A stretch of DNA of 64,000 nt from Mesobacillus boroniphilus JCM 21738 (GCF_000517385.1 NZ_BAUW01000012.1:1-64000), one strand, 5' to 3'. Shown: positions 33,728-42,125, counted from the stretch's first letter. The notes: generated by a model from the sequence alone, not told the origin. Numbers and translations are program-made.

Positions 33728-34579
33728 TTGTTTAGCAGTGGTTTGATCCTTGAAGGTGGAGGCATGAGAGGTGTCTACACAGCCGGGGTGCTGGAGTGCT
33801 TTTTAGAAAATGAATTATTTTTCCCGTATGTCATCGGGGTTTCTGCTGGTGCATGTCAGGGATCTTCCTATATTTCCAGGCAGCCGGGACGTAACAAGCA
33901 AGTCACGATAGATTATGTGAAGCACCAGGATTATATTTCTTATCGGAATTTGTTTTTAAAAAAGGAATTGTTCGGGATGGATTTAATTTTTGATAAACTC
34001 CCTAATGAGCTAGTTCCATTTGATTTTGAAACTTTCAACAACGCTGCTGAAAAGTTTCTTGTTGGTACGACCGATTGTATCACCGGCGAACCGGTATATT
34101 TTGATAAAAATGATGTGCCCGAGGATTTTCTTAAAATCGTCAGAGCATCCAGTACACTGCCGTTCATGGCACCCGCCATTGAGTTCCAGGGCAGGACGCT
34201 GATGGATGGCGGCATTGCTGATCCAATTCCAATTCGGAAAGCAATGACTGATGGTGTAAGAAAAAACGTAATCGTTCTTACGAAACCAAAAGGATATCGC
34301 AAGAAGAAATCTTTCCTTTCCTGGCTGCCACGGTATGTATATAAGGAATACAAAGGGCTGCACACTTCGCTTGAGACTCGCTACAAGCTTTATAACGAAA
34401 CTCTTGACTATATTGAAGAACTAGAAGCAAGAAATGAAGTCTTCGTCATAAGGCCTTCAAGGGATCTCAAAGTAGGACGAGTTGAGCGCAATCCTGATAA
34501 ACTGACTCAATTGTATGAAGTTGGTTATGAAGATGCGAAGGAAAGTTTCGGTAAATTGAAAGACTGGCTGGGCGAGTAA
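33728..34579 (+). CDS. Patatin-like phospholipase (YjjU family)
   Basis: 283 residues from TTG 33728, seven bases after AAGGAGGAG. Oxyanion loop GGGMRGVYTAG, nucleophile GVSAGAC (Ser about 40), and catalytic Asp in MDGGIADPIP. The rest (LKIVRASSTLPFMAP and the C-terminal extension with ELEARNEVFVIRPSRDLKVGR) is typical of the bacterial YjjU subgroup. A cytoplasmic or membrane-associated acyl-hydrolase; natural substrate unknown. Confidence 0.92.
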   Translation: MFSSGLILEGGGMRGVYTAGVLECFLENELFFPYVIGVSAGACQGSSYISRQPGRNKQVTIDYVKHQDYISYRNLFLKKELFGMDLIFDKLPNELVPFDFETFNNAAEKFLVGTTDCITGEPVYFDKNDVPEDFLKIVRASSTLPFMAPAIEFQGRTLMDGGIADPIPIRKAMTDGVRKNVIVLTKPKGYRKKKSFLSWLPRYVYKEYKGLHTSLETRYKLYNETLDYIEELEARNEVFVIRPSRDLKVGRVERNPDKLTQLYEVGYEDAKESFGKLKDWLGE

Positions 34580-34581
34580 AG

Positions 34582-34779
34582 ATGGTGATAAATGATGCAC
34601 TTGAAGTTTTATCAAATAGCCTTAAACACGACAAAAGAGTTCAAGCTATTTTTGTGAAAGGATCTGTTGGAAGCGGCGAGCAGGACGAACATTCTGATTT
34701 GGATTTGTATTGCCTTGTGAAAGAGAGAGACCTTTATGGTTTGCATCAGAATCGGGTAAGCCATCTAGAGGCCTATAAT
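34582..34779 (+). pseudogene. Nucleotidyltransferase, N-terminal remnant
   Basis: Begins two bases after the patatin stop. FVKGSVGSGEQDEHSDLDLYCLV is the Pol-beta-type GS/DxD motif (visible part GSGEQDEHSDLDLY), and HLEAY is the next conserved block. At about 34775-34780 the homology ends abruptly and the DNA becomes the antisense of an acetolactate synthase gene. The original gene probably conferred nucleotidylation of a small molecule or was an antitoxin-like MNT. Confidence 0.6.
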
Positions 34780-35108
34780 ATTGGTGTGAAATGTTATGCT
34801 GGCGGTCCAGTCCTGCCCGTCCGGTAATCGCAATAATCGGACTGTGGTCCATATCTGAATTAGCAACCCCTGTTAAAAGATTCGTCGCGCTGGTCCAAGA
34901 GTCGCAAGGCAGACACCTGGCTTCCCGGTTAGCCTTCCGTATGTCCCGGCCATAAAAGCGGCATTCGTTTCATGTCTGTTACAATGAATTCAATGCTCGA
35001 ATCGAGGAGAGCGTCCATAATATCAAGATTCTCCTCACCGGGAACACCGAAAATGTATTCAACACCCTCGCGTTCCAGACATTTAATCATCAACTCCGCT
35101 GCTTTCAT
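34775..35108 (-). pseudogene. Acetolactate synthase-like TPP enzyme, N-terminal remnant
   Basis: From ATG 35108 (GGAG upstream) it reads MKAAELMIKCLEREGVEYIF and GVPGEENLDIMDALL. Frameshifted pieces carry the TPP-enzyme blocks corresponding to [20 protein letters not shown] and ANSDMDHSPIIAITGRAGLD, and it breaks off after HQYY. At least two single-base deletions are needed to join the pieces. About 450 C-terminal residues are absent. Tail-to-tail with the nucleotidyltransferase remnant at a sharp junction. Confidence 0.65.
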
Positions 35109-35202
35109 ATCAACACTCCTTAACGTGGATTAATCCTTATAATGACTGTTCCACGCAGGAGTGCAGATAAACTTTAAGTAATTAGGGAGTATTGGACCAA
35201 CA

Positions 35203-35242
35203 AAAAAGTGCGGCAATCTATTTCGGATCACACGCACTTTTT
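35203..35242. terminator. Terminator of the TerC gene
   Basis: AAAAAGTGCG (35203-35212) pairs with CGCACTTTTT (35233-35242) across a 20-base loop. Confidence 0.7.
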
Positions 35243-35252
35243 GGTTCAAACA

Positions 35253-36029
35253 TTATAAAGAGTTGCCTTCACCTTTAGTTTTTTTAGCTGGAGTAAACCA
35301 TCCAACTAGAGCAATTGTTACCAATACTCCATAGAAGATTGTCGTCCAAAGTGTACCATGCGGGAAGTCATGGTCAAGGATAGCGATATCTTCATGAGCC
35401 AAAGTAATGACTGCAAGCTTCACACCAACCCATGCCACGATTGCATAAGCAGTTGTTTCCAATGCTGGACGCTGGTCAAGCAGCTTAACGAACCAGGTAG
35501 CTGCGTATTTAATCAAGATCAGACCGGCAATCCCGCCTAGAAGAACGACAATGAACTTTCCGCCGTCCATGCCGCCAAAATCTCCTAACGGTGAGTCTGG
35601 CAGACCAAGGGCAAGAGCAACTGCCGCAAGAATAGAATCAATCGCAAACGCTAGATCTGCTAAACCGATTTTACCAACAGTAGGCCAGAAGCCCATTCCT
35701 CTAGCTTCCTTTTCTTCTTCCTTACGGATATTTTCATTTTCCTTACCAAACTTAGCCTGGATGACATGCTTCAGTCCCAAGTAAAGAAGGTAAGCTGCGC
35801 CGATTGCCTGTACCTGCCAGACGTTTGCAATGAATGAAATCGCAAATAAAGCACCAAACCTGAAGACAAATGCCATGATAATTCCATAATTTATCGCCTT
35901 TTTCTTTTGGTCATCAGGTAAATGCTTCGCTATGATTGCCAGTACAAGAGCATTGTCAGCCGATAGCAAACCTTCAAGACCGATTAAGATCAATAATGCC
36001 CAGGCATATTCAAGCCAAATTCCTTCCAT
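35253..36029 (-). CDS. TerC family integral membrane protein (Alx/YkoY/YceF type)
   Basis: 258 residues from MEGIWLEYA (GGAAGGAGAGAGAGG upstream; the longer frame is rejected). Seven or so helices with the family's acidic membrane motifs EGLLSADNALVLA and LADLAFAIDSILAAVA. TerC proteins export or protect against metals, especially Mn2+ in exoenzyme metallation. The yybP-ykoY riboswitch often found upstream of such genes was sought and not seen; a sigma-B-like promoter is present instead. Confidence 0.9.
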   Translation of the reverse strand: MEGIWLEYAWALLILIGLEGLLSADNALVLAIIAKHLPDDQKKKAINYGIIMAFVFRFGALFAISFIANVWQVQAIGAAYLLYLGLKHVIQAKFGKENENIRKEEEKEARGMGFWPTVGKIGLADLAFAIDSILAAVALALGLPDSPLGDFGGMDGGKFIVVLLGGIAGLILIKYAATWFVKLLDQRPALETTAYAIVAWVGVKLAVITLAHEDIAILDHDFPHGTLWTTIFYGVLVTIALVGWFTPAKKTKGEGNSL

Positions 36030-36166
36030 CAACCTCTCTCTCCTTCCTCTTTCACAGTTCTTATGTAAATGTCTCATTAACAATAGAATTACCCATTAAG
36101 CCTTGCACAATCCAAAGGAATATTATTGAGTTTCATTCTATGTCTTCTTCATTTACCTATTTCCAT

Positions 36167-36192
36167 ATACCTTTTAAAAGCAATAGATAAAC
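36167..36192 (-). promoter_or_regulatory. Candidate sigma-B promoter of the TerC gene
   Basis: On the minus strand GTTTAT, 14 bases, AGGTAT resembles the sigma-B consensus GTTTAA-N12/14-GGGTAT. It lies about 140 bases upstream of the TerC start. Confidence 0.35.
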
Positions 36193-36363
36193 TTACCAAC
36201 AGATAAATGGTTGAGACTATAATACTCTATATTTTTTCAGGAAAACATTCAACATTTTTGTTCTTTCAGAATCAAAAAATAAACAGACGAGCTTGTCCGT
36301 TTTATTGGTCCTATGTATCGTTCTGGTAAACAGCGATAAAGTGTATGAATGTTTGTAACTACT

Positions 36364-36517
36364 TTATACTCCTTTTACTTTCTTTTTTTCCTGTAAAGCC
36401 AGGCTTATAGCGATTAGTAATAATATCAAATGCGACGCAAAAAACACCAGGGAATAAATCGAATTTAACGCTAAGGCTACCACCACAGAAGAAGTTGATA
36501 GGAAGATTAGCCTACAT
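36364..36517 (-). pseudogene. Small membrane protein, start frame disturbed
   Basis: After AGGAG the ATG at 36515-36517 meets TAG at once. Removing one T gives RLIFLSTSSVVVALALNSIY, a second helix (LVFFASHLILLLIAISLAL) and tail EKKKVKGV, about 50 residues. Reads as a two-span membrane protein with a one-base lesion. Follows the 34-residue membrane protein and overlaps its end. Confidence 0.4.
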
Positions 36518-36611
36518 TCGCTCTCCTTTGCTCTTTGGTCCTGGTTTTGATGATGAAAACGCTTAGTGAAACTATTGTTAAAAAAGCTATGACTGAAAGC
36601 GTAAGCTGCAT
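36507..36611 (-). CDS. 34-residue single-span membrane protein
   Basis: A strong GGGAGG lies eight bases before ATG 36611. The protein is LSVIAFLTIVSLSVFIIK flanked by MQLT and the basic tail TRTKEQRRANVG, a typical bitopic small protein. Function unknown. Confidence 0.55.
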   Translation of the reverse strand: MQLTLSVIAFLTIVSLSVFIIKTRTKEQRRANVG

Positions 36612-36691
36612 GGATTGTACCTCCCTTTCAGCTAGTCATTTTTTCACACTTCCCAATTATACCACTTTTTTCCGTAATGAAAATAAAAAAA

Positions 36692-36707
36692 CTGCCAATC
36701 CTGGCAG
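36692..36707 (-). terminator. Terminator of the PadR cluster
   Basis: CTGCCA-ATCC-TGGCAG with seven A on the + side (T-run on minus), four bases past the last gene. Confidence 0.8.
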
Positions 36708-36711
36708 CGAA

Positions 36712-37125
36712 CTAAAGATATTCATTATTAAAACCAAACGGAGTTGGAACTACTGTTTCCAGCCGTAACAGGTATAACGCGAACCTTCCCATCCTTCCAT
36801 CAATGATCTTCGTATCATCGGCACCGTCATTTTTGACAACCTTATATTTCACTTCATTCCCAACGCCATCTTCCGCCCTCCCTACGAATAATACTTCCAC
36901 TTTCTCATCCGGTTCTGTAGCAATGAAAGCGTAAGATGAACCATCATGTTGGAACATCCCTGTTCCGCCAGGACCGGTTTCTTTAATGAAGTTCTTTTGT
37001 TGATCTGGAAGGCTCTCATAATTTGCCATTATATATTTGATTTCTCCATCCCCAAAATCGATCATTATGAACGCAACGACCATCACCAATATAAATGGGA
37101 CGAGTCCCCTTTTAAGTTCTCTCAT
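36712..37125 (-). CDS. Exported or membrane-anchored hypothetical protein
   Basis: 137 residues from MRELKRGLVP (GGAGG before the ATG). One N-terminal helix (LVPFILVMVVAFIMI), then an outer domain with YIMANYESLPDQQKNFIKET, DGSSYAFIATEPDEKVEVL and a hydrophobic end. No family recognised. Last gene of a minus-strand cluster headed by a PadR regulator. Confidence 0.6.
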   Translation of the reverse strand: MRELKRGLVPFILVMVVAFIMIDFGDGEIKYIMANYESLPDQQKNFIKETGPGGTGMFQHDGSSYAFIATEPDEKVEVLFVGRAEDGVGNEVKYKVVKNDGADDTKIIDGRMGRFALYLLRLETVVPTPFGFNNEYL

Positions 37126-37142
37126 TCTTACCTCCAAAGAAA

Positions 37143-37439
37143 TTAAAGTGATTGCCGATAAAACATCCGTGACACTTTTTCGCTAAAAATGGTGATTCCC
37201 TTGATGGATATCGTATGCTGGAGAAAAGCGTACAAGAGGAAGATATTTATAAAAAGGACCGACCATTCACCACTTGATTGAAACATTGCCAGAAATACAC
37301 CAATTAAGAGCATCGCCCAATACTGGAAACTCGAGTTCAAAATCCTTTTCCATACAGGAATGTAATTGTTACTGGTGATGAATTGCATTGCAATAATCAC
37401 ATACCACATCAGACTTAATAGCGCTTGGATAGCTTTCAT
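37143..37439 (-). CDS. Membrane protein of the PadR cluster
   Basis: 98 residues with three helices (LLSLMWYVIIAMQFI, YWAMLLIGVFLAMF, WSVLFINIFLLYAFL). Its ATG lies inside the end of the permease-prefix-domain gene, in another frame, so it may be a separate coupled gene or the membrane half of that same protein after a frameshift. No ribosome site of its own is obvious. Confidence 0.55.
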   Translation of the reverse strand: MKAIQALLSLMWYVIIAMQFITSNNYIPVWKRILNSSFQYWAMLLIGVFLAMFQSSGEWSVLFINIFLLYAFLQHTISIKGITIFSEKVSRMFYRQSL

Positions 37440-37661
37440 TCACTTCCGCCTGGATCATTCGAATATCCCCAAATTGCTCAAGTACCGTACGGATTGCTTC
37501 CATCTTTTCTACCCCTTGTTTCTGCAGTGCTGAAAATGATCATACAAATGCTGGGTCCATTCTTCTTCCACTTCCTTTTTTTCCTCGTCTTCCAGATGTA
37601 ATTCTTGAACCAGCCTTTTAATATAGTCGTCGAATTGTTTAATTGATTCTTGTGTTGACAC
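37369..37661 (-). pseudogene. Permease prefix domain 1 protein (one frameshift)
   Basis: From GTG 37661 (GGTG upstream) it reads STQESIKQFDDYIKRLVQEL and EEEWTQHLYDHF, then hits a stop. The neighbouring frame carries ALQKQGVEKMEAIRTVLEQF and GDIRMIQAEVNESYP. One extra T in the run at 37533-37536 joins them. This domain accompanies PadR regulators in Bacillus and normally precedes membrane helices. Directly follows padR. Confidence 0.65.
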
Positions 37662-37670
37662 TGCCATCAC

Positions 37671-37985
37671 CTACAATTCGATGTACGACTTCTTGAACAT
37701 ATTCCATTCTTGCTTTTGATCTGCCAATGCTTTTTTTCCAGTTTTGGTGATTCGGTAGTATTTTCGGCGAGGACCATCCTGGGAACTTACCCAGTAGCTT
37801 TCAAGCAATCCAGATAGCTCCAGTTTTTTCAGTGCAGGATACAGTGTCCCTTCTTTATAGCTGAGATACCCTTCACTCACCTCGTGAACCTTCTCCGTAA
37901 TTTCATACCCGTACATCTCTTTTTCCGAAAGCAGCGACAACAAAATCATGCTAGTACTGCCTTTTAAAAGTTCAGTTTTACTCAT
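37671..37985 (-). CDS. PadR-family transcriptional regulator
   Basis: 104 residues, the short PadR-s2 form: HTH with MILLSLLSEKEMYGYEITEKV, YLSYKEGTLYPALKKLELSGLL and wing GPRRKYYRITKTGKKALA, then a short dimer helix. It represses its own operon in most known cases. It heads the cluster 37661-36712, and a perfect 12-bp palindrome lies about 50 bases upstream of its start. Confidence 0.92.
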   Translation of the reverse strand: MSKTELLKGSTSMILLSLLSEKEMYGYEITEKVHEVSEGYLSYKEGTLYPALKKLELSGLLESYWVSSQDGPRRKYYRITKTGKKALADQKQEWNMFKKSYIEL

Positions 37986-38033
37986 GCATCGGCCTCCTCT
38001 ATATCGGATTACTACTTACTTGGTATATCGTAA

Positions 38034-38045
38034 CACTATATAGTG
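38034..38045. promoter_or_regulatory. Palindromic candidate operator of padR
   Basis: CACTATATAGTG is a perfect 12-bp palindrome overlapping the likely promoter of padR. Confidence 0.4.
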
Positions 38046-38288
38046 AGAGCTGCAATATAAAATTAGATTTATTTTCCAATTTTCTTTTTAAAGATTCTTT
38101 TTACTATCAGCTTTAGGTGGATCTTTTACATTTTCTCGAAGTTACAATAGGTAAGGACACATCAGCCAGGGGTTAAGCCGAACATGTCTTAATTCCTTCG
38201 TTTTCTTGACAGTTTTACTCCATTAACACCCAAAGCTGTTCGTTTTCTTTACATCCAGTAGCTGTTCTGAAAGGCATTCCGGAAGATA

Positions 38289-38447
38289 TCCTTGTGAAGG
38301 GGAAAGAGACCACATAAGGGGATGAAAAGCCCCGAACGATACCCTTATGAAGAGGAAAGAGACCACATAAGGATACGAAAAGCCCTGAACGATACCCTTA
38401 TGAAGAGGAAAGAGACCGCATAAGGGTACGAAAACTACGCCCAAATA
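38289..38447. repeat. 53-bp tandem repeat, three units
   Basis: Units begin GATATCCTTGTGAAG, GATACCCTTATGAAG and GATACCCTTATGAAG, and share GAGGAAAGAGACC(A/G)CATAAGG and CGAAAAGCCC(C/T)GAAC. The period is 53 bases. Each unit contains CCTTATG and CATAAGG, which can pair, so each may form a hairpin. Noncoding on both strands as far as can be seen. Confidence 0.8.
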
Positions 38448-38453
38448 AAAAAA

Positions 38454-38471
38454 GCTGCCATTTATGACAGC
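38454..38471 (-). terminator. Terminator of the basic hypothetical gene
   Basis: GCTGCCAT-TT-ATGACAGC with an A-run on the + side. Confidence 0.75.
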
Positions 38472-38487
38472 CGTTACAGTACTAACA

Positions 38488-38724
38488 TTAATATTCGTCT
38501 TGTTGAGATCGATAAGCTTCCCTATTTTTGAGTTTTGCTAACCTGTAATCATGACCTTTTGATGCGGATGAATGGGAGTGGTGAATGTTGTGTTTTCTTT
38601 CCTTTTTCCAGTCATGATCGTCTTCATCATATTCATGGAACAAATGGGCAGACCGTATTTCTTTTCTGGCAGTAATCACACGTTTCGATGGACGTCTTTT
38701 ACCTGATTGAATCCTTTTATCCAT
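38488..38724 (-). CDS. Small basic, His-rich hypothetical protein
   Basis: 78 residues: a basic start (KRIQSGKRRPSKRVITARKE), then HLFHEYDEDDHDWKKERKHN, IHHSHSSASKGHDY and a charged end. Soluble, probably disordered. The His and acidic pairs could bind metal or nucleic acid, but nothing is recognised. Single gene with its own terminator. Confidence 0.6.
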   Translation of the reverse strand: MDKRIQSGKRRPSKRVITARKEIRSAHLFHEYDEDDHDWKKERKHNIHHSHSSASKGHDYRLAKLKNREAYRSQQDEY

Positions 38725-38975
38725 CTCTGCACCCCCTGATATTCAGCGGTTACTTCCCTTTTATTTTACCATGGATAAAATTGTCCTATTATGAACAACC
38801 GTTGAAATTTTTTAAAGAAAGGGTTAGAGGTTTGTCCTTACTGCTATGCGTTGTACAAGAATTCCCATCCTAAGAAGATTATATATTTTTTTCCTAAAAA
38901 ACCCTTTTAATTAGTGTAATTTTACACTATATTGTATGTATGGTAAACAAATCAGTACTTTAAGGGGGATGACTA

Positions 38976-39980
38976 GTGAATAAAAAGAAGCCTTTATTGG
39001 GAGCAATTGCTTTAGCAGCTTTGTTGTTGATTTCAAGCATTGGTTATATGTTGTTGGCAGACCGAGATGCTTATCAATACTATACAGGTCTTGGTAGTGG
39101 GCTTGCTATCTCTGGAGATGATCAGCGGATTGCCTTTTCCTATTTCAATAATGGCAACTCAGCGATTTATACAACCGGTCAGGATGGAAAAGATGTTAAG
39201 AGAGTGAGCAATCCTGACGGGGTTTATCATACTGATCCTCAGTTTTCACCAGATAGCAGTAAGATTTTATATTTATCACAGGACAGTAACCATATCAAAA
39301 CGCTTTACATAGAAAACGTGGATGGCGCCAATCCGAAAAAACTTTCTGATCATTCACAGCATATTTCTGGCGCTGTCTTTTCTGACAACGAAACGATTTT
39401 CTTCGCAAGCATGCCTGCAGAAGAGTTAAAGAAGACTGAGGGCGAAACTCAGGAGGGTTATGACCTTTTTTCTGTAAAAATTGATGGCACTGGTATGCAA
39501 CAGTTGACTGACAGAGACTTCTTTACAATGGATAGCCTTGTCTTTTCTGATGATAAAAAGGAAATTCTCTTCAAGGATTTTGACGATATAAATGCGTTTG
39601 ACCTGAAAGATCAACGGGTGTATACGGCAGATTTTCGCGATGAACTGCCTGATGACTTTTTTCATCTCATGCTATCTCCTAAGCTTAATGCTGTAGCTTA
39701 TACGACGATCACTGAAGAATCAAGGGACACTTCACTGTTTGAATACGATTTATTTCTAAAAGATTTGCAAAATGGAGAAACAAAAAGGCTCACCGACTTA
39801 AATTCATCTGTCGTTTCTCCGGTCTTTTTTAACGAGAAAAATGAAATTCTCTTCCTGGAATATATAAATTGGCCTCAAGAACCAGAGGAATATAAGTTGA
39901 GGACAGTAGACATAGAAACCAAGAGGTTAGAGGAACTTAGCTTGAAATGCCCGATCTTGAAGCAAGCAGCTTTATCATGA
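38976..39980 (+). CDS. Membrane-anchored TolB-like beta-propeller protein
   Basis: 334 residues from GTG 38976 (AAGGGGGAT upstream). N-terminal anchor (LLGAIALAALLLISSIGYMLL), then repeated propeller blades with the TolB pattern: DPQFSPDSSKILYLSQD, NVDGANPKKLSDHSQHI, KIDGTGMQQLTDRDFF, NGETKRLTDLNSSVVSPVFF. An extracytoplasmic recognition or scaffold protein. It overlaps the next gene (ATGA), forming a three-gene operon with two small membrane proteins. Confidence 0.8.
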   Translation: MNKKKPLLGAIALAALLLISSIGYMLLADRDAYQYYTGLGSGLAISGDDQRIAFSYFNNGNSAIYTTGQDGKDVKRVSNPDGVYHTDPQFSPDSSKILYLSQDSNHIKTLYIENVDGANPKKLSDHSQHISGAVFSDNETIFFASMPAEELKKTEGETQEGYDLFSVKIDGTGMQQLTDRDFFTMDSLVFSDDKKEILFKDFDDINAFDLKDQRVYTADFRDELPDDFFHLMLSPKLNAVAYTTITEESRDTSLFEYDLFLKDLQNGETKRLTDLNSSVVSPVFFNEKNEILFLEYINWPQEPEEYKLRTVDIETKRLEELSLKCPILKQAALS

Positions 39981-40264
39981 AAACCATCGATTACTCAGTC
40001 AATGGCTGGACGGTTGGCCTGCTATATACAGTGCTGTTAATGCTTATAACTGTTTACGTCAGAAAAGAAAAAGTGTTTTTGCCAGCTTTAATCAGCCTGG
40101 CAATTGGGTTATTCACATTAGCGGCAAGCTTTGTTGTGGCTGCCGCGTTAGATCCTTGGGCAGGAATTGGCGTAGGCATGCTGGCAGCCGGTTTACTAGC
40201 TTGTACTATAGTTCTATTCATCTTTGCCTTTGCCATGAAGCTTTTAAGAAAAGGAGCAAAATAA
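39977..40264 (+). CDS. Three-span membrane protein of the TolB-like operon
   Basis: 95 residues from MKTIDYSVNG (ATG overlaps the upstream stop). Helices: VGLLYTVLLMLITVYV, ALISLAIGLFTLAASFVVAAAL, GMLAAGLLACTIVLFIFAFAM. Family unknown; co-translated with the propeller protein and one base ahead of the next gene. Confidence 0.7.
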   Translation: MKTIDYSVNGWTVGLLYTVLLMLITVYVRKEKVFLPALISLAIGLFTLAASFVVAAALDPWAGIGVGMLAAGLLACTIVLFIFAFAMKLLRKGAK

Positions 40265-40265
40265 A

Positions 40266-40559
40266 ATGCCAGAATCAGTCGGAATGATTTTGACGCTCTT
40301 AATGAATATTGCCCTTTTTGGGGTTGCGAATTATTTTGCCGTGAAGCATTCAGCGAGGAATATAAAAAGACGAATTATTGCAGGATTGGTCTTTCTCCTT
40401 TTTACACCAGTAATTTTTTTCAGCACTCTCTACCTCGGTTTTACGTGGGATGACTCGGGATGGGGGGCAGGAATCCTCACTGTAATTTATACCGCGCTGT
40501 ATATTTTGAATGGACTCATCCTGCTGTTGTCCTCCATTCACATTTATTTCAGGAAATAG
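40266..40559 (+). CDS. Three-span membrane protein of the TolB-like operon
   Basis: 97 residues. Helices: LTLLMNIALFGVANYFAV, IIAGLVFLLFTPVIFFSTLYLGF and the final VIYTALYILNGLILLLSSIHIYF. Its start abuts the stop of the previous gene and a terminator follows, so it closes the operon. Unknown family. Confidence 0.7.
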   Translation: MPESVGMILTLLMNIALFGVANYFAVKHSARNIKRRIIAGLVFLLFTPVIFFSTLYLGFTWDDSGWGAGILTVIYTALYILNGLILLLSSIHIYFRK

Positions 40560-40569
40560 ATATTCAAGG

Positions 40570-40602
40570 CTGTCCGATGAAAATGATCGGACAGTTTTTT
40601 TT
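40570..40602 (+). terminator. Terminator of the TolB-like operon
   Basis: CTGTCCGAT (40570-40578) pairs with ATCGGACAG (40586-40594), followed by eight T. Confidence 0.9.
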
Positions 40603-40615
40603 GTAAAATTAAAAC

Positions 40616-40635
40616 AAAAAGCTGCCAATGGCAGC
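40616..40635 (-). terminator. Terminator of tatA
   Basis: AAAAAGCTGCC-AAT-GGCAGCTTT; T-run on the minus strand. Confidence 0.85.
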
Positions 40636-40640
40636 TTTAA

Positions 40641-40835
40641 TTAACTCTTTTTATCCTGGTCGTTTTCCCTGATTTCCTTCTTAACATCATCAGCGAGTCC
40701 TTTCGTCGCATTCTTGAACTCTCTCATTGACTTGCCGACTGCACGTCCGATTTCCGGAAGTTTGTTAGGCCCAAAGATAATCAGCGCAATCACGAGAATC
40801 AGGATTAATCCTGGAAATCCTATATTTGAAAACAT
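40641..40835 (-). CDS. tatA: Twin-arginine translocase subunit TatA
   Basis: 64 residues from MFSNIGFPG (GGAG seven bases upstream; another in-frame ATG lies directly before). The short membrane helix [13 protein letters not shown] is followed by the hinge [20 protein letters not shown], an amphipathic helix and a charged tail. Close to TatAd of B. subtilis. It forms the pore for folded Tat substrates with a TatC that is not in this window. Confidence 0.93.
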   Translation of the reverse strand: MFSNIGFPGLILILVIALIIFGPNKLPEIGRAVGKSMREFKNATKGLADDVKKEIRENDQDKKS

Positions 40836-40971
40836 CATATCTCTCCTATTGAAAAAGTTACGTCTATTATATCGAATCATCTCCACAAATTAAACCCATA
40901 GCATTTTATGTATCAAATCCCCGTCGATGAAAATAATAAGATTGATAATTTCACATAAGGGGTGTTTAACA

Positions 40972-41489
40972 TTGAGATTAAAATTATTACCATTAGCAGC
41001 TTGCCTCTTTTTATTCATGAATTTTTCCGGTGTTGCCCAGGCGCAAACTGAAATGCCTGCTGACTTCGGAGCAAAGGGCGCTCTGAAGGATACCTCGATT
41101 ACTCTGGACGAAGCATTAGTATATGCCATCCAGGACGAGTACCTTGCACAGGCTCGTTACGACGCTGTCATTGGAAAATTCGGCAACATCAGGCCATTCA
41201 GCAATATCAAGGCCGCGGAGCAGCAACATATCAGTGCCCTCGTTTCTTTATTTCAGAAGTACGACAAAAAATCCCTGAAGACAACGCTAAGCAATATGTA
41301 AAAGCACCTGGTACACTGAAGGATGCATTTAATGAAGGAGTTCAGGCGGAAATCGATAATATTGCGATGTATGATAAGTTAAAAACGATTCCCTCCCTGC
41401 CGGAGGATGTAAAAATGGTTTTTACCCAATTAGGAAATGCTTCAAAAAACCACCTAAGAGCCTTCCAAAGAGGTGCCGGGCGAAATTAA
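40972..41489 (+). pseudogene. Secreted ferritin-like DUF2202 protein (one frameshift)
   Basis: From TTG 40972 (AAGGGGTG seven bases upstream): signal peptide ending GVAQAQ, then SITLDEALVYAIQDEYLAQA and KAAEQQHISALVSLFQKYDK, the first ferritin-like helices with Glu and His ligands. At an A6 run (41266-41271) the frame ends soon after; a seventh A gives IPEDNAKQYVKAPGTLKDAF through LGNASKNHLRAFQRGAGRN. Total about 172 residues, the family size. Extracellular di-iron-type protein of unknown role. Confidence 0.8.
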
Positions 41490-41588
41490 TAACAAATGAA
41501 AAAGAGAATGAAGCGAAGGTTGGGTAGATTATGTAAAACTTATGATCTTGCTAGCTGGGAGTATTTTTAATTACCAAAAATTGCAAGG

Positions 41589-41620
41589 ACGCTTGGATAT
41601 AGAAATCCAAGCGTTTTTTT
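41589..41620 (+). terminator. Terminator after the DUF2202 gene
   Basis: ACGCTTGGAT (41589-41598) pairs with ATCCAAGCGT (41605-41614), then seven T. Confidence 0.9.
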
Positions 41621-41978
41621 GTATTGCCTTGTTAACTATAGCGCCCATTGTTAATTAAAGTTCTTCACAAAGCTGTACCTTTTACATTCGATCATTTTAG
41701 GATTGGTGCACCTAATCTTAAATAAGAATATTTAAAAAGATCGTTATTACCCGTTTCTAGATTCCCCTCTTTTACCTTACTTAATCTTTGTTATATAAAG
41801 ATTGCTACTCCTTTTGTAAATCACAGACAATCCCCATGTTGTTTTATTTTTTTTAGAGATACCGTTCAAATTGCATGAGCTGCTTAGTTTTTATTTAGGA
41901 AATCAAGGGAATTGGCGTTGCCACCATAGGTTTAGAAACACTGATATAAATGTACGTTTTTAAAAAAAGCACCATGAC

Positions 41979-42007
41979 TTGCATTTTCTTCTTTTTCTTG
42001 TTATGAT
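41979..42007 (+). promoter_or_regulatory. Sigma-A promoter of the cold-shock gene
   Basis: TTGCAT (41979-41984), a 17-base spacer, TATGAT (42002-42007). It implies a 5' leader of about 110 bases before the csp start, the long untranslated leader typical of cold-shock messages. Confidence 0.65.
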
Positions 42008-42125
42008 GAATAAGAATTATTTTTGTTCGGTGTAAAGGATTGTATAAGTATCGACTTTTCGTCTTGATGATCACTTTGGGCAAGGATAGTAATAAGTTGT
42101 GCGATAGCACTAGGAGGCAACAAAA

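Noticed and set aside
36030-36370. yybP-ykoY (manganese) riboswitch upstream of TerC
   Set aside because: The conserved GGGGAGUA and CUGA core words are absent on the minus strand.
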